From Prauserella isguenensis (GTDB taxonomy: Bacteria; Actinomycetota; Actinomycetes; Mycobacteriales; Pseudonocardiaceae), in NCBI RefSeq assembly GCF_014191605.1, contig NZ_JACHWU010000001.1, forward strand, positions 62,001 through 126,000: 64,000 nucleotides of DNA, written 5' to 3'. Under the pieces are notes generated by a model. That model did no database searches. It was not told the origin of the DNA and saw only the letters and a list, made by a program, of their open reading frames with translations. Below, piece after piece: positions 1 to 9,056 of this stretch; position 1 is the stretch's first letter; each line of letters starts with the position of its first letter. The position numbers and the translations under genes are program-made.

Positions 1-533
1 GGCTCGTCGGCCAGGTACCCGAACGACGGGTTGTCGTATCGCGGGTCGGGCAGGGCGTCCCGGAACAGGTGGCTGAGCACGGGAACGACCACGACCACCA
101 CGCCACCGGTGACGAGCAGCGACCGCGTGCTCAGAAACACGAGCGGGATCGCGAACAGGAACAACACGGCGTAGAACGGCAGGATCACCGCGGCGATGCC
201 ACTGTCGGTGTAGCCGAGCGCCAACCCCAGCAGGCCCACCGCCAGAGCGCGCGCGACCAGCGAGGCCGTGACAGGCCGCCACCGCTCGCGGGAGACCTGC
301 TCCCGGCGGGTGGTGAAAGCGATGCCGACACCGGCCAGCACCGCGAAGGTCGCGGCCGACCGGCCGGACACGATCGAATACCACCAGGCCGGGTCCCCGT
401 CGCTGCCAGCGACGTACAGCGCGTGCACCGCCATCATGCCCAGCACGGCGATACCCCGGGTCGCGTCGACACCGACCAAGCGGGTCGCCGACGTGGCCGG
501 CGCCGCGCGGGGCGAGCGGGTTCGAATACCCAT
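1..533 (-). CDS. DUF1624/DUF418-type membrane protein, N-terminal part (cut by window edge)
   Basis: The open frame begins with ATG at 533 and runs off the left edge, so about 177 codons are visible. The early motif RLVGVDATRGIAVLGMMAVHAL is typical of DUF418 and heparan-alpha-glucosaminide N-acetyltransferase-like (DUF1624) membrane proteins. Several hydrophobic segments follow, including one near GLLGLALGYTDSGIAAVILPF. Only 5 bp separate its ATG from the stop of the upstream amidinohydrolase gene, so it is probably the last visible gene of the operon that starts at 6110. Family assignment is by motif. Substrate and function are unknown and the C-terminus cannot be assessed. Confidence 0.75.
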   Translation of the reverse strand, partial: MGIRTRSPRAAPATSATRLVGVDATRGIAVLGMMAVHALYVAGSDGDPAWWYSIVSGRSAATFAVLAGVGIAFTTRREQVSRERWRPVTASLVARALAVGLLGLALGYTDSGIAAVILPFYAVLFLFAIPLVFLSTRSLLVTGGVVVVVVPVLSHLFRDALPDPRYDNPSFGYLADE

Positions 534-538
534 GAGTC

Positions 539-1327
539 TCACTCGAGTGTCAGCGCCGTGCAGCGAATCCCACCGCCACCCTTGGCCAGTTCCGTGGTCG
601 GCAACTCGACGACCCTGAGCCCACGGTTCCGGAGCGTGGCGGCGAGCCGCGGCGCGTCCCGCGTCATGGTGACGGTGTCGCCGTCGCTGACGAGGTTGAG
701 TGCGAAGCGCTCGGCCTCGGCGCGGGACACCTCGACGAGCTCGAGTCCCAGCCGCTCGATGCGCTGCCGACTCGGCCGGTCCAGCGCCTCGGGGCACCAC
801 GCGAGCGTGTGCGGGTTGCCGATGACGGCCACGGCCAGGTCGAGGTCGTACCAGCGGCGGTCGACCGTGCGCAGCGGCACAACATCGTACCCGAGCCGCT
901 CACCGAGGAAATCGTGCATCCGCGGGTCCGTCCGCCAGCCGGACCCTGCGAGCAGGATGTCGCCGCACGGCAACGCATCGCCCTGGCCGCTGAACGCGTA
1001 CGGCGCTTCGATCACCTCGTAGCCGCGACGTTCGAGCCACCTGCGGTAGTGCTCCGTCTCGTTCGCCCGTGCCGCGGGCGGGTGCCCGAGCACGGCACGG
1101 CCACGGCGCACGAGTGCCGCGTTGGCGGTGAACACCATGTCGGGGCAACCCGGTTCCGAGGGCATCCGCTCCACCGTGCGGCCCGCTCTGCGGTGGGCCT
1201 CGATGATCGCGTCGTGCTCGGCGACCGCCGCGCCGGTGTCCGGCTGGTCCTCCGTGTCCATGTACGGGTTGATCTCGTAGTCGATGCGGAAGTGCTCGGC
1301 GTCCGAGACCATCAGATGCGTATTCAC
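539..1327 (-). CDS. DDAH-family amidinohydrolase (dimethylargininase-like), possibly lacking the catalytic His
   Basis: This is a 262-aa protein of the amidinotransferase/dimethylarginine dimethylaminohydrolase fold. Support comes from the N-terminal PDMVFTANAALV segment and the C-terminal glycine-rich GGGGIRCTALTLE, whose Cys (about residue 257) is the expected nucleophile. The start is GTG at 1327, with GGAGG 5-10 nt upstream and a 4-bp GTGA overlap with the stop of the preceding gene, so the two are probably translationally coupled. In relatives I know, the central motif reads His-Leu-Asp (the catalytic His). Here it reads WYDLDLAVAV, with Asp in that place. The enzyme may therefore use a modified mechanism, act on a different guanidino substrate, or be inactive. 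Its co-operonic partners suggest that it modifies an arginine-like building block or product. Confidence 0.8.
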   Translation of the reverse strand: MNTHLMVSDAEHFRIDYEINPYMDTEDQPDTGAAVAEHDAIIEAHRRAGRTVERMPSEPGCPDMVFTANAALVRRGRAVLGHPPAARANETEHYRRWLERRGYEVIEAPYAFSGQGDALPCGDILLAGSGWRTDPRMHDFLGERLGYDVVPLRTVDRRWYDLDLAVAVIGNPHTLAWCPEALDRPSRQRIERLGLELVEVSRAEAERFALNLVSDGDTVTMTRDAPRLAATLRNRGLRVVELPTTELAKGGGGIRCTALTLE

Positions 1328-2040
1328 CCGTTTCCTCCGGTTACGCGTCGGTTCAGCAGTTGTTCGATCAGGTCGTCGGCGAGGTCCATCGCCGTGCTTC
1401 CCGGCCAGGCGACACCTGCGTCGGCGTACCACTCGGGCGGAGCCTCCGGGTGTGGGCCGACCACCCCGACACGGCCCGCACCGAAGTCCGTGACCAGGGC
1501 GGCGATCTGCCGGTTGGGATAGCGGGCGAGGATCGTGACTCCTCGGTGCCCGCCGTCGTCACCGGACGGATACGTGAGCTGGAAAACGGGGCCATCCTGG
1601 AAGAACACGCCGCGCGTGCGGTGGCCCCACTGGACGTCGACGATCGTGTCCCCGGAGGTCGTCACGGTCGCTCCGGGGGTGGCGATGTACTGGTCGGTGT
1701 CTCCGGGCAGTAACGCGAAACCCGGCGTGGCGCCGGCGAGATAACCCCCGAGACAGAACCCGAGGTAGTTCCCGCCTGCTCGGACGTAGGAGCGGATCCG
1801 CTCGCGGTGTTTCTTCATCACGCGGTAGCCGTGACGCAGGGTTCCTCCGCCCGGCTGGGCGTACAGCGTGGCGGCGGCCAGCACGTCGTCACGCAGCGAC
1901 AGTCCCTCGCGAGGTCCGACGAAGCGGACGTCGAACCCGTGGCGGTTCCGGGCCAGCACCTCGGCGACCGCCTCCGAGCATCCCGCAGGCCGGCTCGCAG
2001 GCCCGCGATACACCAACGCGAGGGGCTGCGCGGTCATCAT
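1324..2040 (-). CDS. BPL_N / class I glutamine amidotransferase-like domain protein
   Basis: This 238-aa cytoplasmic protein resembles the N-terminal domain of eukaryotic-type biotin protein ligase, a class I glutamine amidotransferase-like fold. The nucleophile elbow GFCLGGYLAG (about residues 94-103) keeps the Cys. A late segment, VVGPHPEAP, supplies the His expected near the end of this fold. Its ATG overlaps the stop of the NRPS-like gene by 4 bp (ATGA), and its own stop overlaps the next start (GTGA). Stand-alone BPL_N proteins are poorly characterised. Glutamine hydrolysis, peptide hydrolysis and a non-catalytic role are all possible. The coupling to an NRPS-like enzyme argues for a role in the same pathway. 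Confidence 0.75.
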   Translation of the reverse strand: MMTAQPLALVYRGPASRPAGCSEAVAEVLARNRHGFDVRFVGPREGLSLRDDVLAAATLYAQPGGGTLRHGYRVMKKHRERIRSYVRAGGNYLGFCLGGYLAGATPGFALLPGDTDQYIATPGATVTTSGDTIVDVQWGHRTRGVFFQDGPVFQLTYPSGDDGGHRGVTILARYPNRQIAALVTDFGAGRVGVVGPHPEAPPEWYADAGVAWPGSTAMDLADDLIEQLLNRRVTGGNG

Positions 2041-5000
2041 GCGTCCTTGACAGGCAGCGGGTCACTCTGAGCCGGGATTCCGATCCATCGGTTGAGGCGT
2101 GTGAGCTGCTCGCCCTTCATCACCAGTGACAGCGGACCGAGTGCCGCTCCGTCCTCGACGGTGGCGTCGTAGAGCACGACGGAGCGTTCGCCGACACTCG
2201 CGCCCGCGCCGATCCGCACGTGCGACATCTTCATCACGCGGTCCTCGAACAGGTGCGTCTGCAACGATGCGCCGCGGCCGACGGTCGCCCCGCGGCCGAC
2301 GTGCACCAGGTCGAACTCGGTGAGATAAGTCGTGCCCAGCCAGGCGCCCCATCCGATCCGCGCACCCAGCAGCCGCAGCGCGGGCGGCAGCCAGGGGGTG
2401 CCTGTCAGCACCCCGAGCAGTGCCGGCACGGCAGCCGCCTCGTACAGCCCGGTGACGAGTTCGGTGCGGCGCACGAAACGGCTCCACAGCGGTTCCCGCC
2501 GCGGCCGGTACCGGCCGACGACGGCCCATTTGGCCAGCACCACCGTCAGGTACACGGCCAGCGACCCCGCGACGAACACGAACGGCGTGAGTGCCGCCGT
2601 GGCCAGCGTGCCGGTCGTGCTCGCGACTTCGGAGAGGGTCAGCAACACGAGATACAGCGAGACCGCGAGGATCGATGCGGGTGCGGTGACCCGAACGAAC
2701 TCGATCGCCAGCCGTTCGGCGATCCGCCGTTTGGGCGGCCGGAACGTCTCACGTTCGGGATAGTCGCCGCTGTCCTGCCGTCGTGGCAGGTTGATCGCCG
2801 GTGCACCCAGCCACGACGAACCCTCGGGCACGCCGGAACGGGGCGGGACGGTGAGCACACCGATCAGCGATCCCGAGCCGGTATGGGTGCCCGCCGGCAC
2901 GAACGCTGCGTTGCCGATGAACGACCGCCGCCCCACCTCGGTCGGGGCGAAGTTCAGATATCCCCGGTGGAAGGTGGCCGCGCCGACCGACGCCATGTCG
3001 GCCACGAAACTCCCGTCCCGCAGGACCAGCAGTTCGGGATCGACGTGCGCGACGGTGGACACCTCGGCCCCGCGGCCGACCCTCGCTCCCAGAGCACGCA
3101 ACCACGGCACCGTGTACAGCGTCGAGTACAGCGAGTTGGTCAGAGTCAGGCTCATCTCCAACAGCGAGTCGGCCATCCATTTGCGGATACCCAGCGACGA
3201 ACGCGCCGGATGTATCCCCAGAGGGATCCGTGGCAACACGATGGGACGCAGCAACGCCACGAGCACGCACACGGTCACGACGAACACCGGTCCCGTGAAA
3301 GCGGCCGCGATCAGGCCGGCGATGACCCCGCCGAGCAACAGCACGGTCCAGACCAGCACGATCGCGGGCGTCACCATCGCGATCATCGTCAGTTCGAGCA
3401 TCGCCAGGCCGGCCGCGCTGCGGGCCAACGCCCAACGGCTCCAGCCGGCCACCGCGGGCAGCTCCTCGATCGTGGACACCACCGGGTCCGGCTCGATGAG
3501 GGGCCTCGCGGGCGAACCGCCCCACCACCGGCCCTCCGGCACGTGCTGGTTCCGCGTCAGCACCGTGTGCTCGGCGACGCCGCCGTAATCGCGCACCCGC
3601 ACGCCCGGTTCGAGTACCGCCGAGGCTCCGACGAACGACTCCTCGCCCACGCTGACCGGGGCGACGACGACCCATTCGTGTTCGACGATCCAGGGCCGCA
3701 GCGCCGCGCCGTACCCGACCGTGGCGTCGTCGGCGATCGACAACATCGACGGCAGGGACACCATTCCGGTGCCCAGATGGGTGCGGCGGCCGATCTGCGC
3801 ACCGAGCAGTCGCAGGTACGGCCCCATCAGCGGGGACCCGCTGAGGACCGGCAGCGGCGCGATCGTCAGCACCACGTCCAGCGCCCACAACCGCAGATAC
3901 GTCCAGCCCCACAGCCGGTAACGACCCGGCCTGATCCGGGCCGACAGCAGCCGCACCAGCAGTGGTGGCAACAGCCAGCGCATCGTGACGTACGAGGCGA
4001 GGGCGGCCAGTGCGAGTGGGCCGAGCGCCGCCGACACGGCGACCGCGCCGTCGAAGGAGGCGTAGACCAACGCCAACGGCAATGCCCCCAGCGCGATCAG
4101 CACCAGCAGGAACGCCGCCTGCGCGAGCCCGACCGGGATCCGGAGCAGGGTCGCAGCGCGACGCCGCCCGCGGCGCACCGGCCCCGGGCCTGCCGCCACA
4201 GCGGCCACCGTCGTCCCCGGCGCGCGCGGCGTCCCGAGGTGGTGCGCGAGGGCACGGATCGACGGGTACGTGTACAGGTCACGCACCGCGGGGCCGTCGC
4301 CGACGCCTTGCTCCCTCAGCAACGATACGGTTCGTGCCGCCAGCAGCGAATGTCCGCCCAGGTCGGCGAAGAAGTCGGCGTCCGTCGACAGCTGCTCGAC
4401 CGGGACGCCCAACGCCTCTGACCACACCGCAGCGACCTGCCGTTCGAGTTCGGTGGTGGGCGCGACGGTCGCGTGTCCCCCGGCCCGGAGCCTCGTACCG
4501 CCGGGTGGCGGGAGACTGGGACGGTCGATCTTGCCGCTCGGCATCGTCGGCAGCGCGGCGAGCACGTCCAGCGACGCCGGGACCATGTAGTCCGGCAGCC
4601 GGTTCTGCAGTGCGTGCCGCAACCGGGCCGCCAGCTCCGGTGACGCACCGTTCTCGCCGCTGCCCCGCCGCAGTGTCACGTAGGCCGCGAGCTCCGCCGT
4701 ACCGTTGACCGACAACGCCACGGCGGCGGCCGCCACCTCCGGATCCTCCAGCAACAGGCTTTCGACCTCGCCGAGATCTACCCGGTGTCCGCGCACCTTC
4801 ACCTCGGCGTCCGCCCGGCCGAGGTACTCGACCTCGCCGTCCGGGGTGAACCGTCCCAGGTCTCCGGTGCGGTACAGCCGGCCTCCCGCGGGTGCCAGCT
4901 CGTGCGGTACGAACCGTTCCGCCGTCAGCTCCGGCATGCCCACGTATCCGGTGGCCACGCCCGGCCCGCCGATACAGATCTCGCCGACCACACCGTGCGG

Positions 5001-6110
5001 CACCTCGCGCAGGTCCTCGTCGAGCAGGGCGACGCCGTAGGTCGGCAACGGCCTGCCGACGGTCACGGGCCGGCCCGGCACCAGTTCGCTCCACAGCGCC
5101 GTGACCGTGGTCTCGGTCGGCCCGTAGGTGTTCAGCATGCGCCGGTGCGGAGTGCTCCAGCGTTCGACCAGTTCGGCGGGGCAGTCCTCACCGCCGACCA
5201 GGACGGTCCGCACGGTGGGCAGCTCCCGCTCGATCGTGGCAAGCAGGGTGGGCACGCAGTACAGCACCGTGACGCCCGACTCGTCGAGGAAGTCCGCCAG
5301 TTCCTCGCCGAACCGGCCTGAGTCCGTGGGGCCGACCACGAGCGTCGCGCCGACGGTCCACGTCGGCCAGATCTCCTCGATCGAGAAGTCGAACGACAGG
5401 GTCATTCCCTGGTACACCCGATCCTCGGGACGTACGTCGTAGACGCTGGGGACCACCGCGATGAAGTTGCAGATGCTCGACTGTGCGATCTCGACGCCCT
5501 TCGGCCGCCCCGTGGAGCCGGACGTGTACATCACGTAGGCCGCGGCGCTGCCGCTTTCGTCGTGGTCGGTCTCGACCCGGGATTCGGGCTGTGCGTCGAG
5601 CTCGTCCCCCGCGCGGTCGATCGCCAGCACCGGACGCCCCGGGAAGGTGCACGTAGCCGCCAGCGCCGACGAGGTGATCAGCAGCGCGAGGTCGGCATCG
5701 TCGGCGATGTAGTCGACCCGTTCCGGCGGTGCCGCAGGATCGATCGGCACGAAGGCGGCACCGGCCTTCAGCACCCCGAGCACGCCGGTATAGGCGTCGA
5801 CCGAACGATCGAGCCACACGCCAACCCGGCTTCCCGTCCCGATACCGCGTTCCCGCAGTTCGTGGGCCAGCTGATTCGCACGGGCGTCGAGCTGCCGGTA
5901 CGTCGCCTCGACCGGCCCGTCCACAACGGCCACCCGATCCGGCATGCGGTCGACGGTGGCCTCGAAGAACTGGTGCAGCCGTGGCCACACCGCGTCGGCC
6001 GGCCCACGTTGAGCCGGAACGGATACCTGATACGAAGACTCTCGCCGGTCGACAGGAACACCGGCAGTTACATCCGACACGATTGTTGAACCCCTCCGCT
6101 TGCGCGACAA
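2037..6110 (-). CDS. Pls/PosA-type NRPS-like synthetase (A-PCP-membrane-LbH)
   Basis: This 1357-aa multidomain protein has an adenylation domain at about 45-535, with core A3 YTSGSTGRPKG at 195-205, YRTGD near 413-417 and the A10 lysine in MPSGKID. A peptidyl carrier domain follows, with phosphopantetheine Ser588 in LGGHSLLA. The C-terminal half (about 655-1357) has three groups of membrane helices alternating with hexapeptide-repeat (left-handed beta-helix acyltransferase-like) blocks. This is the layout of the TIGR02353 terminal region found in poly-lysine-type (Pls/PosA) synthetases. No condensation or thioesterase domain is visible. By alignment to the GrsA positions I read the specificity code as D241-F242-E245-Y284-L304-G306-T328-V336-T337-K527. 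The acidic E245 suggests a basic amino acid substrate (inference). It heads a coupled four-gene operon. Confidence 0.88.
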   Translation of the reverse strand: MSRKRRGSTIVSDVTAGVPVDRRESSYQVSVPAQRGPADAVWPRLHQFFEATVDRMPDRVAVVDGPVEATYRQLDARANQLAHELRERGIGTGSRVGVWLDRSVDAYTGVLGVLKAGAAFVPIDPAAPPERVDYIADDADLALLITSSALAATCTFPGRPVLAIDRAGDELDAQPESRVETDHDESGSAAAYVMYTSGSTGRPKGVEIAQSSICNFIAVVPSVYDVRPEDRVYQGMTLSFDFSIEEIWPTWTVGATLVVGPTDSGRFGEELADFLDESGVTVLYCVPTLLATIERELPTVRTVLVGGEDCPAELVERWSTPHRRMLNTYGPTETTVTALWSELVPGRPVTVGRPLPTYGVALLDEDLREVPHGVVGEICIGGPGVATGYVGMPELTAERFVPHELAPAGGRLYRTGDLGRFTPDGEVEYLGRADAEVKVRGHRVDLGEVESLLLEDPEVAAAAVALSVNGTAELAAYVTLRRGSGENGASPELAARLRHALQNRLPDYMVPASLDVLAALPTMPSGKIDRPSLPPPGGTRLRAGGHATVAPTTELERQVAAVWSEALGVPVEQLSTDADFFADLGGHSLLAARTVSLLREQGVGDGPAVRDLYTYPSIRALAHHLGTPRAPGTTVAAVAAGPGPVRRGRRRAATLLRIPVGLAQAAFLLVLIALGALPLALVYASFDGAVAVSAALGPLALAALASYVTMRWLLPPLLVRLLSARIRPGRYRLWGWTYLRLWALDVVLTIAPLPVLSGSPLMGPYLRLLGAQIGRRTHLGTGMVSLPSMLSIADDATVGYGAALRPWIVEHEWVVVAPVSVGEESFVGASAVLEPGVRVRDYGGVAEHTVLTRNQHVPEGRWWGGSPARPLIEPDPVVSTIEELPAVAGWSRWALARSAAGLAMLELTMIAMVTPAIVLVWTVLLLGGVIAGLIAAAFTGPVFVVTVCVLVALLRPIVLPRIPLGIHPARSSLGIRKWMADSLLEMSLTLTNSLYSTLYTVPWLRALGARVGRGAEVSTVAHVDPELLVLRDGSFVADMASVGAATFHRGYLNFAPTEVGRRSFIGNAAFVPAGTHTGSGSLIGVLTVPPRSGVPEGSSWLGAPAINLPRRQDSGDYPERETFRPPKRRIAERLAIEFVRVTAPASILAVSLYLVLLTLSEVASTTGTLATAALTPFVFVAGSLAVYLTVVLAKWAVVGRYRPRREPLWSRFVRRTELVTGLYEAAAVPALLGVLTGTPWLPPALRLLGARIGWGAWLGTTYLTEFDLVHVGRGATVGRGASLQTHLFEDRVMKMSHVRIGAGASVGERSVVLYDATVEDGAALGPLSLVMKGEQLTRLNRWIGIPAQSDPLPVKDA

Positions 6111-6690
6111 GAAAGCATCCGATGCCCGTTACGCCGAAATCGTAATCGTAGATGTGATCGAATCGACGAAACGGAATAAGTCAGCGGACAACTGTCATGA
6201 AGTGACGGCAGTAGAATGATCGTCAACCCAGTTGAAATCCCTTCTACCGGACTGTTTCGCGCTCCCGCCCTCTCGCGTTACCGGCGACAGCCAGGATCAC
6301 TCACCGCGGAAAAAGTCGACAATGACCCGTAGATCGCGGACAAAAAGCACCGCAAGACGTCAACCTAATAGTCCGCATGTTCGGTTAAAACCGTCCGTTC
6401 ATGCACCGCACATACGGTGATGACGCGATTACGTTTCCCGAAGGCGAAATCCTCGACAGGCCTCGCGAATGCCGGCCACACCACCGTCGAGAATTTTCGC
6501 CGGACAGTGCGGACGACTCGCAGAGATTCTTGACCCTCCTGCGGTCACTCGAAGCGGGCGGGCCCCGACTCGCTCCGGTCTCGCCTATCGGGAGGCGGCT
6601 CGCCTACCCCGACAGGGTTCGGCACATCCGGCTCGGACGGCTGCGAATCCCCCATGAAGGGGACGGGGGATCGGAACCGCCGGCGTAGAC
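6111..6690. promoter_or_regulatory. Intergenic region upstream of the NRPS-like operon
   Basis: About 580 bp between the operon start and the purH terminator contains no convincing gene. The 6110-6420 part is clearly more AT-rich than its surroundings, as expected for a promoter region of the leftward operon. A TTGTCC-like box and TACGAT-like boxes occur on the minus strand near 6150-6200, but the spacing is not convincing enough to name one promoter. The short plus-strand open frames here have no SD sequence and no recognisable product. Confidence 0.4.
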
Positions 6691-6729
6691 ACCTCCGCCC
6701 CGGCTCCACATCGCGGCGCCGGGGCGGAG
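6691..6729 (-). terminator. Hairpin terminator after purH
   Basis: Perfect 13-bp inverted repeat (CCTCCGCCCCGGC at 6691-6703 with its complement at 6717-6729) with a 13-nt loop, 15 bp past the purH stop codon. There is no T-tract, which is common for terminators in high-GC actinobacteria. Confidence 0.75.
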
Positions 6730-6743
6730 GAAGCGGAACCGGC

Positions 6744-8318
6744 TCAGTGAGCGAAGTGGCGTGTTCCCGTGAGATACAGCGTGACGCCCGCCGCCTCGGC
6801 AGCGGCGATCACCTCGGCGTCCCGCACCGAACCACCCGGCTGCACCACCGCGCGCACGCCCGCGTCGAGCAGCACCTGGAGGCCGTCGGGGAACGGGAAG
6901 AACGCGTCCGACGCTGCGACCGAACCCTGCGCTCGCTCACCCGCGCGCTGCACCGCCAGCCGCGACGAGTCGACCCGGTTGACCTGCCCCATGCCGACAC
7001 CGACGGTGGCGCGGTCGTGGGCCAGCAGGATCGCGTTCGACTTCACCGCGCGGATCGCCCGCCAGGCGAACCGCAGGTCGGCGAGGGTTCGCTCGTCCGC
7101 GGGAGTGCCGGCCGCGAGCGTCCAGTCCGCCGGGTCGTCGCCCTCGGCGTCGATCCGGTCCGCGCTCTGCATCAACATGCCGCCCGAGATGGGCCGCAGT
7201 TCCACCGGGCCCGCCTCCGGGACGGGCAGCGTCAGCAGTCGCACGTTCTTCTTGCGGGTCAGCACCTCGAGGGCGTCGTCGTCGAACGCCGGGGCGAGCA
7301 CGACCTCCGTGAACACGTCCGCGATCTGTTCGGCCATCGCCAGCGACACCGGGCGGTTCGCCGCGATCACGCCGCCGAACGCCGACACCGGGTCGCACGC
7401 GTGCGCATTGCGGTGCGCCTCGGCGATGTCGTCGCCCAGCGCGATACCGCACGGGTTGGCGTGCTTGATGATCGCGACGGCCGGTTCGTCGAAGTCGGCC
7501 GCCGCGCGGCGGGCGGCATCGGTGTCGACGTAGTTGTTGTACGACATGGCCTTGCCGTGCAGCTGCTCGGCGTGGGCGATGCCCGGCTCGCCCACGCGGC
7601 GGTACATCGCGGCCGACTGGTGCGGGTTCTCGCCGTACCGGAGCACGTCGCCGCGCTCCCACGTGGCACCCACGAAGTCCGCGTATCCGGACTCGTCGGC
7701 CTGCGCGTACGAACTCGCGAACCACGACGCCACCGCGGTGTCGTACGACGCGGTGTGCGCGTACGCCCGCGCGGCCAGCCGTTTGCGCTCCTCGATCGTG
7801 AACCCGCCCGCGCGCACACGTTCGAGCACCCACTCGTAGTTGGACGGGTCGACGACGACGCCCACGCTGCCGTGGTTCTTCGCCGCGGCGCGCACCATCG
7901 CCGGGCCGCCGATGTCGATGTTCTCGACGCAGTCCTCCGGGCTCGCACCGGAGGCGACCGTCTGCTCGAACGGGTACAGGTTCACCACGAGCAGGTCGAA
8001 CGGCGCGATGTCGAGCGATCCCAGCTGCGACTCGTGCTCGGCGTTGCCGCGGTCGGCCAGCAGGCCCGCGTGGACCCGCGGGTGCAGCGTCTTGACCCGG
8101 CCGTCGAACGACTCGGGGAACCCGGTGACCTCCTCGACCTTCGTCACCGGCACGCCCGCATCGGCGAGCACCCTCGCCGTGCCGCCCGTCGACACGATCT
8201 CCACCCCGGCGGCGTGCAGGCCGGTGCCGAGCTCGAGCAGGCCCGCCTTGTCCGATACACCGATCAGCGCACGCCGAATCCGGCGCTGCCCGGCCCCACC
8301 AGGAGTCTGCTCGCTCAC
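6744..8318 (-). CDS. purH: Bifunctional AICAR transformylase / IMP cyclohydrolase
   Basis: PurH catalyses the last two steps of de novo IMP synthesis: formylation of AICAR with 10-formyl-THF, then cyclisation to IMP. The 524-aa length matches the family. The N-terminal IMP cyclohydrolase (MGS-like) domain begins [13 protein letters not shown] and has a [10 protein letters not shown] segment. The transformylase domain carries the diagnostic KHANPCG. The C-terminus LTGTRHFAH is typical. The GTG start at 8318 overlaps the purN stop by 4 bp (GTGA), which indicates coupled translation. Longer upstream frames lie antisense-like within purN and are not used. A hairpin terminator follows. The purN-purH order matches Mycobacterium tuberculosis. 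Confidence 0.97.
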   Translation of the reverse strand: MSEQTPGGAGQRRIRRALIGVSDKAGLLELGTGLHAAGVEIVSTGGTARVLADAGVPVTKVEEVTGFPESFDGRVKTLHPRVHAGLLADRGNAEHESQLGSLDIAPFDLLVVNLYPFEQTVASGASPEDCVENIDIGGPAMVRAAAKNHGSVGVVVDPSNYEWVLERVRAGGFTIEERKRLAARAYAHTASYDTAVASWFASSYAQADESGYADFVGATWERGDVLRYGENPHQSAAMYRRVGEPGIAHAEQLHGKAMSYNNYVDTDAARRAAADFDEPAVAIIKHANPCGIALGDDIAEAHRNAHACDPVSAFGGVIAANRPVSLAMAEQIADVFTEVVLAPAFDDDALEVLTRKKNVRLLTLPVPEAGPVELRPISGGMLMQSADRIDAEGDDPADWTLAAGTPADERTLADLRFAWRAIRAVKSNAILLAHDRATVGVGMGQVNRVDSSRLAVQRAGERAQGSVAASDAFFPFPDGLQVLLDAGVRAVVQPGGSVRDAEVIAAAEAAGVTLYLTGTRHFAH

Positions 8319-8980
8319 GACAACCTCACCTTTCGTCCGTCCACCGTGCACCCCGCACGGGCCAGCTTCGCGATCACCTCCACGAGCAGGCGACGCTCTG
8401 TCACCTTGATCCGCTCGTGCAGGCTCGACTCGTCGTCGTCGGGCTCCACGACCACCGGGTCCTGCGCGATGATCGGCCCCGTATCGACACCGGTGTCGAC
8501 CAAATGCACCGTCGACCCGGTGACCTTGACCCCCAGTGCGAGCGCATCGGCGACCGCGTGCATGCCCGGGAACGCGGGCAGTAGCGCCGGATGCGTGTTG
8601 ATGACCCGGTTCGGGAACGCCGCCAGGAACGCGGGCCCGAGCAGCTTCATGAAACCGGCCGAGACGACCAGGTCGGGCTCGTGCACCGACACGGCCTCGG
8701 TCAATGCCGCGTCCCACGCGCCACGATCGGGATGGTCAGCGGTGCGGACCGTGAACCGCGGAATCCCGGCTCGTTCGGCCCGCTCGAGCGCTTCGACGTC
8801 CTTGCGGTCGGTGCCCACGGCCACCACGGTGGCGGGGAACGACGGTTCCGCGGTCGCATCGAGCACTGCCTGCAACAGGCTGCCGGATCCCGAGGCGAGA
8901 ACGACCAGTTTCGCCGGTGCCGGCAACTCCAACCTGGTAACCAGAACGCTTCTCCTCGCCGGTAGTGCACGACCGCGCAC
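8315..8980 (-). CDS. purN: Phosphoribosylglycinamide formyltransferase
   Basis: PurN transfers a formyl group from 10-formyl-THF to GAR in purine synthesis. Family features visible in the 221-aa frame are the N-terminal [18 protein letters not shown], catalytic-site elements [15 protein letters not shown] (Asn and His), and [17 protein letters not shown] with the catalytic Asp. The start is uncertain. GTG at 8980 gives the full frame, but the first 10-17 residues ([16 protein letters not shown]) look atypical, and a GAGGAG lies inside the frame, so translation could begin slightly downstream. It lies downstream of the perM-like gene and overlaps purH by 4 bp. Confidence 0.95.
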   Translation of the reverse strand: MRGRALPARRSVLVTRLELPAPAKLVVLASGSGSLLQAVLDATAEPSFPATVVAVGTDRKDVEALERAERAGIPRFTVRTADHPDRGAWDAALTEAVSVHEPDLVVSAGFMKLLGPAFLAAFPNRVINTHPALLPAFPGMHAVADALALGVKVTGSTVHLVDTGVDTGPIIAQDPVVVEPDDDESSLHERIKVTERRLLVEVIAKLARAGCTVDGRKVRLS

Positions 8981-9056
8981 ATCGCATGACCTGGTGGCAC
9001 CACCCTAACGCCGGGGTTTCAGCCGGCTCGGCGAGGGCGAGCGCGAGGGGCGCCCG

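Noticed and set aside
516-532. GGGTTCGAATACCC resembles a tRNA T-arm
   Set aside because: It is within the 5' end of the minus-strand membrane protein gene, and no acceptor, D or anticodon arms can be folded around it on either strand.
2220-4421. 733-codon plus-strand frame opposite the NRPS-like gene
   Set aside because: Its translation is Arg/His/Gln/Pro-rich with no family motifs. It is a GC-skew shadow of the strongly supported minus-strand gene.
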